Positions 1 to 5,223 of a stretch of DNA of 6,096 bases are shown here, one piece after another. The position numbers and the translations under genes are program-made. Within the stretch, counting starts at the first letter, position 1; every line of letters begins with the position of its first letter. Below the pieces are notes generated by a model. The model was not told the origin of the DNA, made no database searches, and was given only the letters and a program-made list of their open reading frames with translations. Source of the stretch: Armatimonadota bacterium (lineage in GTDB: Bacteria > Armatimonadota > DTGP01 > JAHWJO01); NCBI GenBank assembly GCA_019348365.1, contig JAHWJO010000309.1, positions 1-6,096 on the forward strand, written 5' to 3'.

Positions 1-10
1 GTATTCACAT

Positions 11-137
11 GTCATCCCGAGCGAAGTCGAGGGATCTGACCGGACGAGAGAGAGTCGTTCGGCCTATGAGAGAGGCTATCGTACAGGAGAGAGGCTATCG
101 TCCTCGGGATCAGATTCCTCGCTTCTCTCGGAATGAC
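11..137. repeat. Dispersed inverted-repeat element of the GTCATTCCGAGCGAAGCGAGGAATCT type
   Basis: Positions 11-41 and the reverse complement of 108-137 are near-identical copies of a GTCATYCCGAGnGAAGnCGAGGrATCTGA motif, facing each other around a loop of about 66 nt. Chance translation of this motif gives the CHSERSEES-type peptides found as spurious proteins in many databases, which marks it as a common intergenic repeat. It lies beyond the 3' end of the operon and could fold as a long hairpin in the transcript. Confidence 0.8.
68..101. repeat. Tandem duplication with 19-bp period
   Basis: GAGAGAGGCTATCGT is present at 68-82 and again at 87-101, separated by ACAG. The pair lies inside the loop of the surrounding inverted-repeat element, so it looks like a local duplication arising after or with that element. 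Confidence 0.8.
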
Positions 138-142
138 ATATA

Positions 143-233
143 ACCCAAGTTGCTACCTTTACGCGTGAAACCGCAAGTCCTAGCGGATCCAGCACCGAAC
201 TTAGGCGTGAACTGCAAAGATAGCAACTTGGGT
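143..233. repeat. Second inverted-repeat element with 13-bp perfect arms
   Basis: ACCCAAGTTGCTA at 143-155 is the exact reverse complement of 221-233, and pairing continues inward with two mismatches for about 7 more bases. The interior also holds an imperfect direct repeat, GCGTGAAACCGCAA (163-176) against GCGTGAACTGCAA (205-217). It directly abuts the element at 11-137. No recombinase or transposase is visible nearby. It is likely a non-autonomous dispersed intergenic repeat. Confidence 0.7.
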
Positions 234-380
234 ACATATAAGAGAATCGGAAGGACATGGAAGGGAGTCCCGTCGTAAGTCCTGCTTTGTTCGTCCGGCG
301 TTTCAACACCGTCCGGTCTAAACTCCACGTTGTCTTCATTGGGATACGGGCCGGGGTTGAACCCTGCCGGCAACGCTTTC

Positions 381-401
381 TGATCCGCTACATTCGGATC
401 A
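381..401 (-). terminator. Short hairpin across the glycerate kinase stop codon
   Basis: TGATCCG (381-387) and CGGATCA (395-401) form a perfect 7-bp stem with a 7-nt loop, and the stem includes the TGA stop of glycerate kinase. On the minus strand it is followed by GAAAGCG rather than a T-run, so any terminator role is doubtful. Confidence 0.25.
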
Positions 402-1553
402 TGACGAATCTTTCCGTATAGCGGCTCCAACCTGAAGGAATTGCATCGCCCGTTCGGCAGCGGCGGTGAGGAGTTCTCGCCCGTCCTCCATCATCTCTTC
501 AAGACGGGACGGCCCTGTTGCGATGCTCATCGCGGCGCACAGCCCTTCGTCTTTCAACGCGGAGAGGTCCCCCGAAAGGCTCCCTGCCAGAGCGATGACG
601 GGCGTCCCCGCCCTCTGCCCCGCCTGGGCGACACCGAGGACCGCCTTGCCCATCCCCGTCTGCGTATCCAGGCGGCCTTCTCCGGTCACGACCAAATCGG
701 CGCGGGCGGCGCGCTCCTCGAACCGGGTCGCCTCCAGCACGATCTCGACACCCGGCCTCAGCTTGGCGCCGAGGAAAGCCAGCAGAGCGTATCCGATCCC
801 GCCCGCCGCCCCGGCCCCCGGCGCATCGGCGAGGTCTCGTCCCAGAGTCTGTGCGGACACCTGGGCGAACCGCTCCAGCGCCCGGTCCAGCTCCGCCACG
901 ACCTCCGGCGATGCGCCTTTTTGCGGGCCGAAGACGGCGGATGCCCCGTTTTTGCCGCAGAGGGGATTGGTCACATCCGATGCGACGAGGATCTCCAGCC
1001 CGTCCTCCGGCCAACTCCACCCCGACATGTCGATCCTCGCCAGCCGGGAGAGCGCCGCGCCGCCTTCGGAGAGGGGGTCGCCGCGCGCGTCGAGGAATTT
1101 CGCTCCCAGCGCCCGGAGCATCCCGCTCCCCCCGTCGTTGGTGGCGCTTCCGCCAATCCCCAGGATGATCCGCTCCGGGCGATCCTTCAGCGCCGCCACC
1201 ATCAGCTCCCCCAGTCCCCGGCTGGTCGTCACGCGGGGATCGCGGCGATGCGTCGGGACCTGTGTGAGGCCGCACGCCGCCGCTGCTTCCATCACCGCCG
1301 TTCTCCCCCCGTCGAGCCGACCGTAAAATGATTCGACCGGTTCGCCCAGAGGACCGGTAACGCGGATCTCTTGCCGTTCGCCCCCCGCCGCGCGGAGCAG
1401 CGCATCGGTGGTGCCCTCCCCGCCGTCCGCGATGGGAAGGAGATCGATCTCCGCATCCGGCAGCACACGAAGGACCCCCTCCGCGATGGTCTGCGCGGCC
1501 TGTTCCGCCGTCAAGCTGCCTTTGAAGCTGTCCGGAGCGACAAGAATGACCAA
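399..1553 (-). CDS. Glycerate 2-kinase (GlxK/GarK family)
   Basis: This 384-residue enzyme should phosphorylate D-glycerate with ATP to 2-phosphoglycerate, moving glycerate into lower glycolysis. The family blocks are all present and in order: VAPDSFKGSL at 5-14, PIADGGEGTTDAL at 40-52, LGIGGSATNDGGSGML at 131-146, SDVTNPLCGKNGA at 192-204, FGPQKGA at 208-214, AAGGIGYALLAFLGA at 249-263 and VVTGEGRLDTQTGMGK at 288-303. Length is typical, with a short tail (AIRKDSS) after the usual end. The start is a TTG: it gives the expected N-terminus (MVILVAPDSF), and AGAGAGG (1565-1559) lies 5 nt upstream. No ATG fits. A 147-nt spacer with a large inverted repeat separates it from the lectin-like gene, so it may be co-transcribed or have its own control. 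Calling it garK or glxK would over-specify, so no symbol is given. Confidence 0.95.
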   Translation of the reverse strand: MVILVAPDSFKGSLTAEQAAQTIAEGVLRVLPDAEIDLLPIADGGEGTTDALLRAAGGERQEIRVTGPLGEPVESFYGRLDGGRTAVMEAAAACGLTQVPTHRRDPRVTTSRGLGELMVAALKDRPERIILGIGGSATNDGGSGMLRALGAKFLDARGDPLSEGGAALSRLARIDMSGWSWPEDGLEILVASDVTNPLCGKNGASAVFGPQKGASPEVVAELDRALERFAQVSAQTLGRDLADAPGAGAAGGIGYALLAFLGAKLRPGVEIVLEATRFEERAARADLVVTGEGRLDTQTGMGKAVLGVAQAGQRAGTPVIALAGSLSGDLSALKDEGLCAAMSIATGPSRLEEMMEDGRELLTAAAERAMQFLQVGAAIRKDSS

Positions 1554-1558
1554 GAAAA

Positions 1559-1565
1559 CCTCTCT
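1559..1565 (-). promoter_or_regulatory. Shine-Dalgarno site supporting the TTG start of glycerate kinase
   Basis: AGAGAGG on the minus strand is followed by TTTTC and then TTG at 1553. Together with the conserved N-terminus VILVAPDSFKGS, this fixes an unusual start codon. The site sits right next to the 3' side of the inverted repeat in the spacer, close enough that a folded leader could affect access to it. Confidence 0.7.
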
Positions 1566-1570
1566 GGTGG

Positions 1571-1694
1571 GTCGTTGGGTGGTGGGGTCGTTGGGGGAGT
1601 CGGTGCTAAACGCCCGTATTTCTATCTATGCTCCAAGCGGGTACAACCCTTGCACAGCCGAATAGGGGAGGGCGTTTCCCAACGACCCAACGAC
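1571..1694. repeat. Nested inverted repeat in the spacer before glycerate kinase
   Basis: The octamer GTCGTTGG occurs at 1571-1578 and 1587-1594, and its reverse complement CCAACGAC at 1679-1686 and 1687-1694. Inside these, AAACGCCC (1608-1615) pairs with GGGCGTTT (1670-1677). The arms can build one long imperfect hairpin, with an 8-nt insertion (GTGGTGGG) on the left arm and a loop of about 54 nt that itself holds GGGTACAACCC. No T-run follows, so it is not a classical intrinsic terminator. It may be a dispersed repeat or miniature element, or a leader structure of the glycerate kinase mRNA. Confidence 0.7.
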
Positions 1695-1700
1695 CGAATT

Positions 1701-2123
1701 TCATTCTCCGACGGCGATCCAGTTGACGCTCACCGTCGCGGTTTCCTGGCGGTTGATGAAGTAGGGGGCGGAGACCTCACCTTGAAAACCGTTCAGGGTG
1801 GCCGGACCGGTCAGGCGGGCGTTTACGGGAGTCTCCCCGCCGCCCACGACCGTCAACGTCACCACCGGGGGCGTTTTGAATGCTGCCGGGAAGACGACGT
1901 TGATCGTTGCTCGTCCGGTGGGGCGCTGGACCGTTACGGGCATGGTGGCGCCGGACATCAGCCGGGGCGCTTTGCCCACCGACTCCAGCGGCCCGAATTC
2001 GAGACCGGGGCGGGTGGCGGCAGCCCGAACGCCGCCGTACAGGGCCAGACCCAGGCCCAGGCAGAGCAGCGCCCCCGCCTGACGAGCGTTGAGAGAAAAA
2101 TCACCCCTGCGTCTGATTTTCAT
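1701..2123 (-). CDS. Small exported protein with H-type lectin-like domain
   Basis: This is a 140-residue protein. The start is the ATG at 2123, because a strong AGGAGG (2135-2130) sits 6 nt upstream; longer in-frame starts would put that site inside the gene. The N-terminus has a basic region (KIRRR), a hydrophobic stretch at about 16-31 (AGALLCLGLGLALYGG) and VRA-AA at 32-36 as a plausible signal-peptidase cut, so export is likely. Residues 72-140 resemble the H-type lectin fold: TINVVFPAAFKTPPVVTLTV, then LNGFQGEV near 110, ending VSVNWIAVGE. The 'FxxxFxxPPxV', 'GF' and terminal 'W-I-A-x-G' positions are the family signature, known from snail agglutinin, discoidins and some phage or surface proteins. 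The domain has no cysteines. It could bind glycans or form small oligomers at the surface. The lectin call rests on pattern only; a generic beta-sandwich tail domain is the alternative. Confidence 0.72.
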   Translation of the reverse strand: MKIRRRGDFSLNARQAGALLCLGLGLALYGGVRAAATRPGLEFGPLESVGKAPRLMSGATMPVTVQRPTGRATINVVFPAAFKTPPVVTLTVVGGGETPVNARLTGPATLNGFQGEVSAPYFINRQETATVSVNWIAVGE

Positions 2124-2129
2124 GTTGCT

Positions 2130-2135
2130 CCTCCT
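2130..2135 (-). promoter_or_regulatory. Strong Shine-Dalgarno site of the lectin-like gene
   Basis: On the minus strand AGGAGG lies 6 nt before the ATG at 2123 and begins at the last base of the epimerase stop codon (2137-2135). It decides the start of the lectin-like gene, excludes the longer in-frame starts, and implies that ribosomes ending the epimerase gene can re-initiate here. Confidence 0.8.
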
Positions 2136-2953
2136 CATTTCACCTGCGAGAGCGCCGACTTCAGGGTTTCCAGGCTTTTTTGGGCGATGGTCTCCGGGTC
2201 GGGCGAATAATCGAAGACCTCGACGGAGACCCACCCGTCGTAGCCCTTATCCTTGAGCGCCTGGAGGATCGGCGGGAACGCCACCTCCCCGAAACCCGGT
2301 CCCCGGCGGTTCGCGTCGTTGGCGTGGAAGTAGATCGCCTCCCGCCCGTACTGCCGGATGACCTCAGCCGGGTCCCCTTCGGCGCACATGCTCTTCACGT
2401 CCAGGTGCAGCCCGACCGACGGATGCCCGATCCTCCGGACGAACGCCATCGTCTCTTCCGCCGTCAGCCAGAGGTCGGCTTCGGGGGCGGGGAGAGGTTC
2501 CATCGCGAGCTTCACGTTCCGGGCTTCGAGGCGGGGGAGGAGCCGCCGGACCGCTTCCCCGGCCCACGATTCGGCCTGCTCGCGGGACACCCCTTCCGTG
2601 ATCCGCCGCTGTTTGGGCGAGCCGAATACCATCACCCCCGCCCCCAGATCCCCGGCCAGATCTACCAATGCCTCCAGATAGGAGGCGGTCTCCTCGCGGA
2701 GCGCGGGGTCGGGGCTGTTGACGTGAAGCCCTTCCGGGGAGACGAGCAGCCAGTGGAGCGCGGTGATCGGCAGCCCCGCCGCTTCCGCCGTCGAGCGGAT
2801 GCGCCGCCGGTCCTCCGGGGAGAGGGCGCGCGCGTCCGAAGCCAGGGTGAACGGCGCGATCTCGATACCGTCGTATCCCGCCTCCGAGACGTACCGGCAG
2901 ATCCGGTCCCACTCCCAACTTTGAAACGTTTCGTTGCAGATCGCGAATTTCAT
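2135..2953 (-). CDS. Sugar phosphate isomerase/epimerase (D-tagatose/psicose 3-epimerase-like TIM barrel)
   Basis: This is a second, clearly different member of the xylose-isomerase-like TIM-barrel superfamily, 272 residues long. The probable metal ligands are E152 (AMEPLP), D185 (LHLDVKSM), H210 (YFHANDANRRG) and E245 (SVEVFDYSP). From memory, this spacing is close to that of the D-tagatose 3-epimerase tetrad (152, 185, 211, 246). GYDGIEIAPF at 26-35 and GYDGWVSVEVF at 237-247 are typical first and last barrel strands, and HANDANRRGPGFGEV at 210-224 is a conserved substrate-loop block. There is no signal peptide. The gene starts 18 nt after the nucleoside hydrolase stop, with a modest GGGA upstream of the ATG. 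Its TGA overlaps the run that supplies the Shine-Dalgarno site of the downstream lectin-like gene. Its place directly after a nucleoside hydrolase suggests it may act on the released sugar or a keto derivative. This is inference, and the substrate is unknown. Confidence 0.9.
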   Translation of the reverse strand: MKFAICNETFQSWEWDRICRYVSEAGYDGIEIAPFTLASDARALSPEDRRRIRSTAEAAGLPITALHWLLVSPEGLHVNSPDPALREETASYLEALVDLAGDLGAGVMVFGSPKQRRITEGVSREQAESWAGEAVRRLLPRLEARNVKLAMEPLPAPEADLWLTAEETMAFVRRIGHPSVGLHLDVKSMCAEGDPAEVIRQYGREAIYFHANDANRRGPGFGEVAFPPILQALKDKGYDGWVSVEVFDYSPDPETIAQKSLETLKSALSQVK

Positions 2954-2971
2954 CAGGATTCCCGTCTCGGT

Positions 2972-4048
2972 TTATAAACTTCGTTCCGTATCGTGAGGGC
3001 GTATGTTCGTGCCTCCGAATACCCCCTCCATAAATATATTCAGTGTTTCATCCACCTTCGCGGACTTCCCGACCTCCACCGGCAGCCCGAATTTCGGCAG
3101 GCGGATGTCCCGCGTATCCGCGAGAGTCATCCCACGGGTGTATTCCCCCCGGCACTCCACCTGCACCGGCAGCCGCTCGAAGGTGAACAGGTCGGGGCGT
3201 TCCGCCGCCAGCACGGCGACAGGGTCGTGGAGGTGCAGCCCCTCGAAGCCATGGGCTTCCAAGTGGAACTCCATCGTTGCGGCGGTGCAGTCGAGCAGGA
3301 AGCGGGAGAGAGGACCCTCCCCCGCCCGGTGTTCCAGCATCTCCCGCGTGAGAACGATGGAGTGCGTCACATCCAGGCCGATGAAGCGGATACGAGAGTC
3401 CCCCTCCGCTGGAGATATTTCTTCTCCGGCGTAGAAATGCAGCGTTTCCGCGCACGCTTCGGGGTCCGCCCAGACGTTGTATTCGGCGGAGGGAGTCACG
3501 TTTCCCGGCTCCCGGAACGCCCCCGCCATGCAAACGACCTGTCGGACCTTCGCCATTGTCCGGGCATCCTGCCGGATCGCGAGCGCCACGTTCGTCAGCG
3601 GCCCCAGCGTGATCAGCGTGATTTCGCCCGGATGATCGGAAACGACTTGCAGAATTGCGTCTACCGCATTGCCCGGAGCTGGATCGACAGCGGGGCAGGG
3701 GTATCGAGGCCGACCCTCCACGCTCAGGCGGCAGATTCCCCCCAGTCCGTCCGAGCCGTGAACGTCCAGGGCATCCTCGTGCTCGATCCCGACGGGCCGT
3801 TCCGCCCCGCGATAGACGGGAGGAGGATCCCACGGCTCCCCCCGGCCCTCAAAAAACCTCGCAAGAACCTCCAGAATTCGGAAGGCGTTCTCCACGCCCT
3901 GGTCCACCCCGCAGTTCCCGGCGACAACGGTAAGCGCCTTCACATCGAACCGACCGCTGCGGAGGGCGTACACGAGGGCCAGCGCGTCGTCCACGCCGGG
4001 GTCGGTGTCGATGAGGACCGGGAGGCGGCGGGGCGGAGAAGGGGTCAT
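2972..4048 (-). CDS. Nucleoside hydrolase (IU-NH family)
   Basis: This 358-residue protein belongs to the inosine/uridine-preferring nucleoside hydrolase family, which cleaves the N-glycosidic bond of ribonucleosides to a base plus ribose. The diagnostic calcium-binding motif DTDPGVDDA is at residues 14-22, with D16, D20 and D21 matching the family's N-terminal calcium ligands. Other family blocks follow in order: HGSDGLGG at 97-104, TLGPLTNVALA at 147-157, AEYNVWADPEA at 188-198, GLDVTH at 224-229, and the C-terminal LHDPVAV at 273-279, whose H274 and D275 correspond to the catalytic histidine and a calcium ligand. All key residues are present, so it should be active. It is somewhat longer than the roughly 310-residue classical enzymes. 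The ATG overlaps the DUF6807 stop by 4 nt and lacks a strong ribosome binding site of its own, so it probably depends on coupled translation. The leaving group need not be a nucleobase, because family members vary in specificity. Confidence 0.93.
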   Translation of the reverse strand: MTPSPPRRLPVLIDTDPGVDDALALVYALRSGRFDVKALTVVAGNCGVDQGVENAFRILEVLARFFEGRGEPWDPPPVYRGAERPVGIEHEDALDVHGSDGLGGICRLSVEGRPRYPCPAVDPAPGNAVDAILQVVSDHPGEITLITLGPLTNVALAIRQDARTMAKVRQVVCMAGAFREPGNVTPSAEYNVWADPEACAETLHFYAGEEISPAEGDSRIRFIGLDVTHSIVLTREMLEHRAGEGPLSRFLLDCTAATMEFHLEAHGFEGLHLHDPVAVLAAERPDLFTFERLPVQVECRGEYTRGMTLADTRDIRLPKFGLPVEVGKSAKVDETLNIFMEGVFGGTNIRPHDTERSL

Positions 4049-5196
4049 GAGAAGTTCGCGTTCAGGTCGGCGGTGAAAGCGGCATACTGCGCGTCCACCC
4101 GCGCGTCTTCGGTCGTGCCCGGATGCACCAGCATCCGGTAGCGCCAGGTGAGAGTCTCGCCCGCCGGGATCGTCAGGCTGCCGTCCTTGCTCTTGTCGTT
4201 ATAGAAGTACGATAGCCCGAACGGGTTCGCCGTCATCAGCCCGTAGTTCCGAACGTGCCAGTACGTGGGATAACGCGGGTTGGACGGGTGGTCCATGAGG
4301 GTGATCCCCATGATGCGGCCCTGAACGGGGCCGTAATAATCGCACCAGGGGGCGGGCTTGCCCCACGTCTCCTTCTCGTTGATCCCGCCGCTGCCGTTGA
4401 CGATGGCGCCGTCTTTGGCGGCATCCATGGAGGTCGCCACACGCACGGAGATGAGTCCGCCTTCCTTCGTGTCCCCGAACGTCACATTGTCTGCGCTGGG
4501 GGTAAAACTCAGGGTCAGATCGAGGAGGCGGTGAGGCTCCTCCACCCCGTAGACCCGCACCTCCCGCGTCTCGTTCAGCAGGGGTTCCCCGTCGGAGGTG
4601 ACCCACCGCGTCTTCTCCCGGAACCCTCCCGCCAGGGGGCCGCTGAAGATCCCCTCGAACGCAAGGTGTTCGGTGCGGGCGTGGCCCTTCCCCTCGCTCC
4701 AGTTGTCGGCCCCGTTCACGTCGCCGTGGGCCACCCAGAGGGAACGGTGGTGCGGGTGGTCGCGGGACTCTCCGGGAACGTCCGCCATGGGGTAGTTCCG
4801 CGTCACCGGAATGCCGCCCGCCGCCAGCACGGGGTAGAAATAGGGGCGGGCCGGAGCCGCTTCGCGCCCGTAATGGTAGCGGGTGAATCGCTCCCCGTGC
4901 ACGTCGATGCTGAGGGAGTCCCCGTCTTCCGCCACCTCCACGCCGAGCCGGCCACAGGGATTGCCGGACCCCTCCCGGATACGGTAGCGCCGTGCGGCCC
5001 CGGCATCCAGCCCTTCGACTGGCAGGTAGAAATAATCCGGGTGGAGGGGGTCGGTCTGGGCGCATGCCTCGTGCCCGGAGGTCTCATCCTGAACGAGGAA
5101 CACTTCCGGGAGCGCAAGTTCGGGAGGCCGCTTCAGGAGAAGAAGCGTCGCCGGAAGCGAAGCGGGGGTGGAGAGGGAGAACCGGACATCGGACAT
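4045..5196 (-). CDS. DUF6807 family protein ('PmoA-like')
   Basis: This 383-residue protein matches the family automatically labelled 'methane oxygenase PmoA' (now DUF6807). It has no membrane segments and no resemblance to true particulate methane monooxygenase, so that name should be ignored. Family hallmarks are RPYFYPV at 117-123, VTRNYPM at 131-137, the histidine-rich DHPHHRSLW at 146-154, HGDVNGADNW at 157-166, KEGGLISVRVA at 244-254, and MDHPSNPRYPTYWHVRNYG at 301-319 followed by ANPFG. The conserved His/Asp/Asn residues look like a metal or sugar-binding pocket in a beta-rich fold, but the reaction is unknown. The ATG at 5196 is chosen over an in-frame TTG at 5208 because that TTG lies in TTGGAG, where GGAG with a 6-nt spacer forms the ribosome binding site of the ATG. 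There is no signal peptide. Its stop overlaps the start of the nucleoside hydrolase (ATGA), implying translational coupling and a shared pathway. Confidence 0.88.
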   Translation of the reverse strand: MSDVRFSLSTPASLPATLLLLKRPPELALPEVFLVQDETSGHEACAQTDPLHPDYFYLPVEGLDAGAARRYRIREGSGNPCGRLGVEVAEDGDSLSIDVHGERFTRYHYGREAAPARPYFYPVLAAGGIPVTRNYPMADVPGESRDHPHHRSLWVAHGDVNGADNWSEGKGHARTEHLAFEGIFSGPLAGGFREKTRWVTSDGEPLLNETREVRVYGVEEPHRLLDLTLSFTPSADNVTFGDTKEGGLISVRVATSMDAAKDGAIVNGSGGINEKETWGKPAPWCDYYGPVQGRIMGITLMDHPSNPRYPTYWHVRNYGLMTANPFGLSYFYNDKSKDGSLTIPAGETLTWRYRMLVHPGTTEDARVDAQYAAFTADLNANFS

Positions 5197-5223
5197 AGAA
5201 CGCTCCAAACTGAGTTTTGATAA

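Larger units (their letters stand above)
1..398. other. Intergenic flank without a convincing gene
   Basis: This stretch lies downstream of the glycerate kinase. Its base composition is visibly less GC-rich than the genes. It contains the two inverted-repeat elements (11-137 and 143-233) and about 160 nt of unassigned sequence. A minus-strand open frame (430-110, TTG start) runs through the repeats and overlaps the kinase end. It lacks a properly spaced ribosome binding site and any family motif I recognise, so I do not call it a gene; at most it is a remnant. Confidence 0.6.
1554..1700 (-). promoter_or_regulatory. Longest internal spacer, possible leader or promoter region of glycerate kinase
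   Basis: At 147 nt this is much longer than the other gaps in the cluster (27, -4, 18 and 11 nt). On the minus strand I see only a weak promoter-like pair: TTGTAC near 1649 and TAGAAA about 16 nt further on. I do not regard it as established. The spacer is mostly the nested inverted repeat at 1571-1694. Confidence 0.25.

Noticed and set aside
143..233. Integron attC site or tRNA-like gene
   Set aside because: The arms do not carry the RYYYAAC/GTTRRRY core pair in the right place, no integrase or cassette gene is present, and no cloverleaf with T-arm consensus can be drawn.
399..440. Frameshifted C-terminus of glycerate kinase continuing into the 430-110 frame
   Set aside because: The kinase already reaches its usual family length and final helix (AAERAMQFLQVG) before the stop, so no missing segment needs to be explained.
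2088..2123. Tat signal in the lectin-like protein (RRRGDF)
   Set aside because: The phenylalanine is not at the required position after the arginine pair and no FLK follows, so an ordinary Sec signal is more likely.
1701..2234. Extended 177-residue version of the lectin-like protein
   Set aside because: The extra 37 residues overlap the epimerase gene, and the strong AGGAGG followed by ATG at 2123 with an immediate signal peptide gives a better start.
2993..4141. Long plus-strand open frame of 382 codons opposite the nucleoside hydrolase
   Set aside because: It is antisense to a gene with complete family motifs, is rich in Arg/His/Pro as expected of a GC-rich shadow frame, and has no recognisable domain. 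The plus-strand frames over 441-1331, 2180-2977, 4255-5220 and 5242-6042 are rejected for the same reason.
4045..5208. Particulate methane monooxygenase subunit A and a methanotroph interpretation
   Set aside because: The 'PmoA' label belongs to the soluble DUF6807 family. The protein has no transmembrane helices and no pmoB or pmoC is nearby. The longer TTG start at 5208 was also rejected because it falls in the Shine-Dalgarno site of the ATG at 5196.
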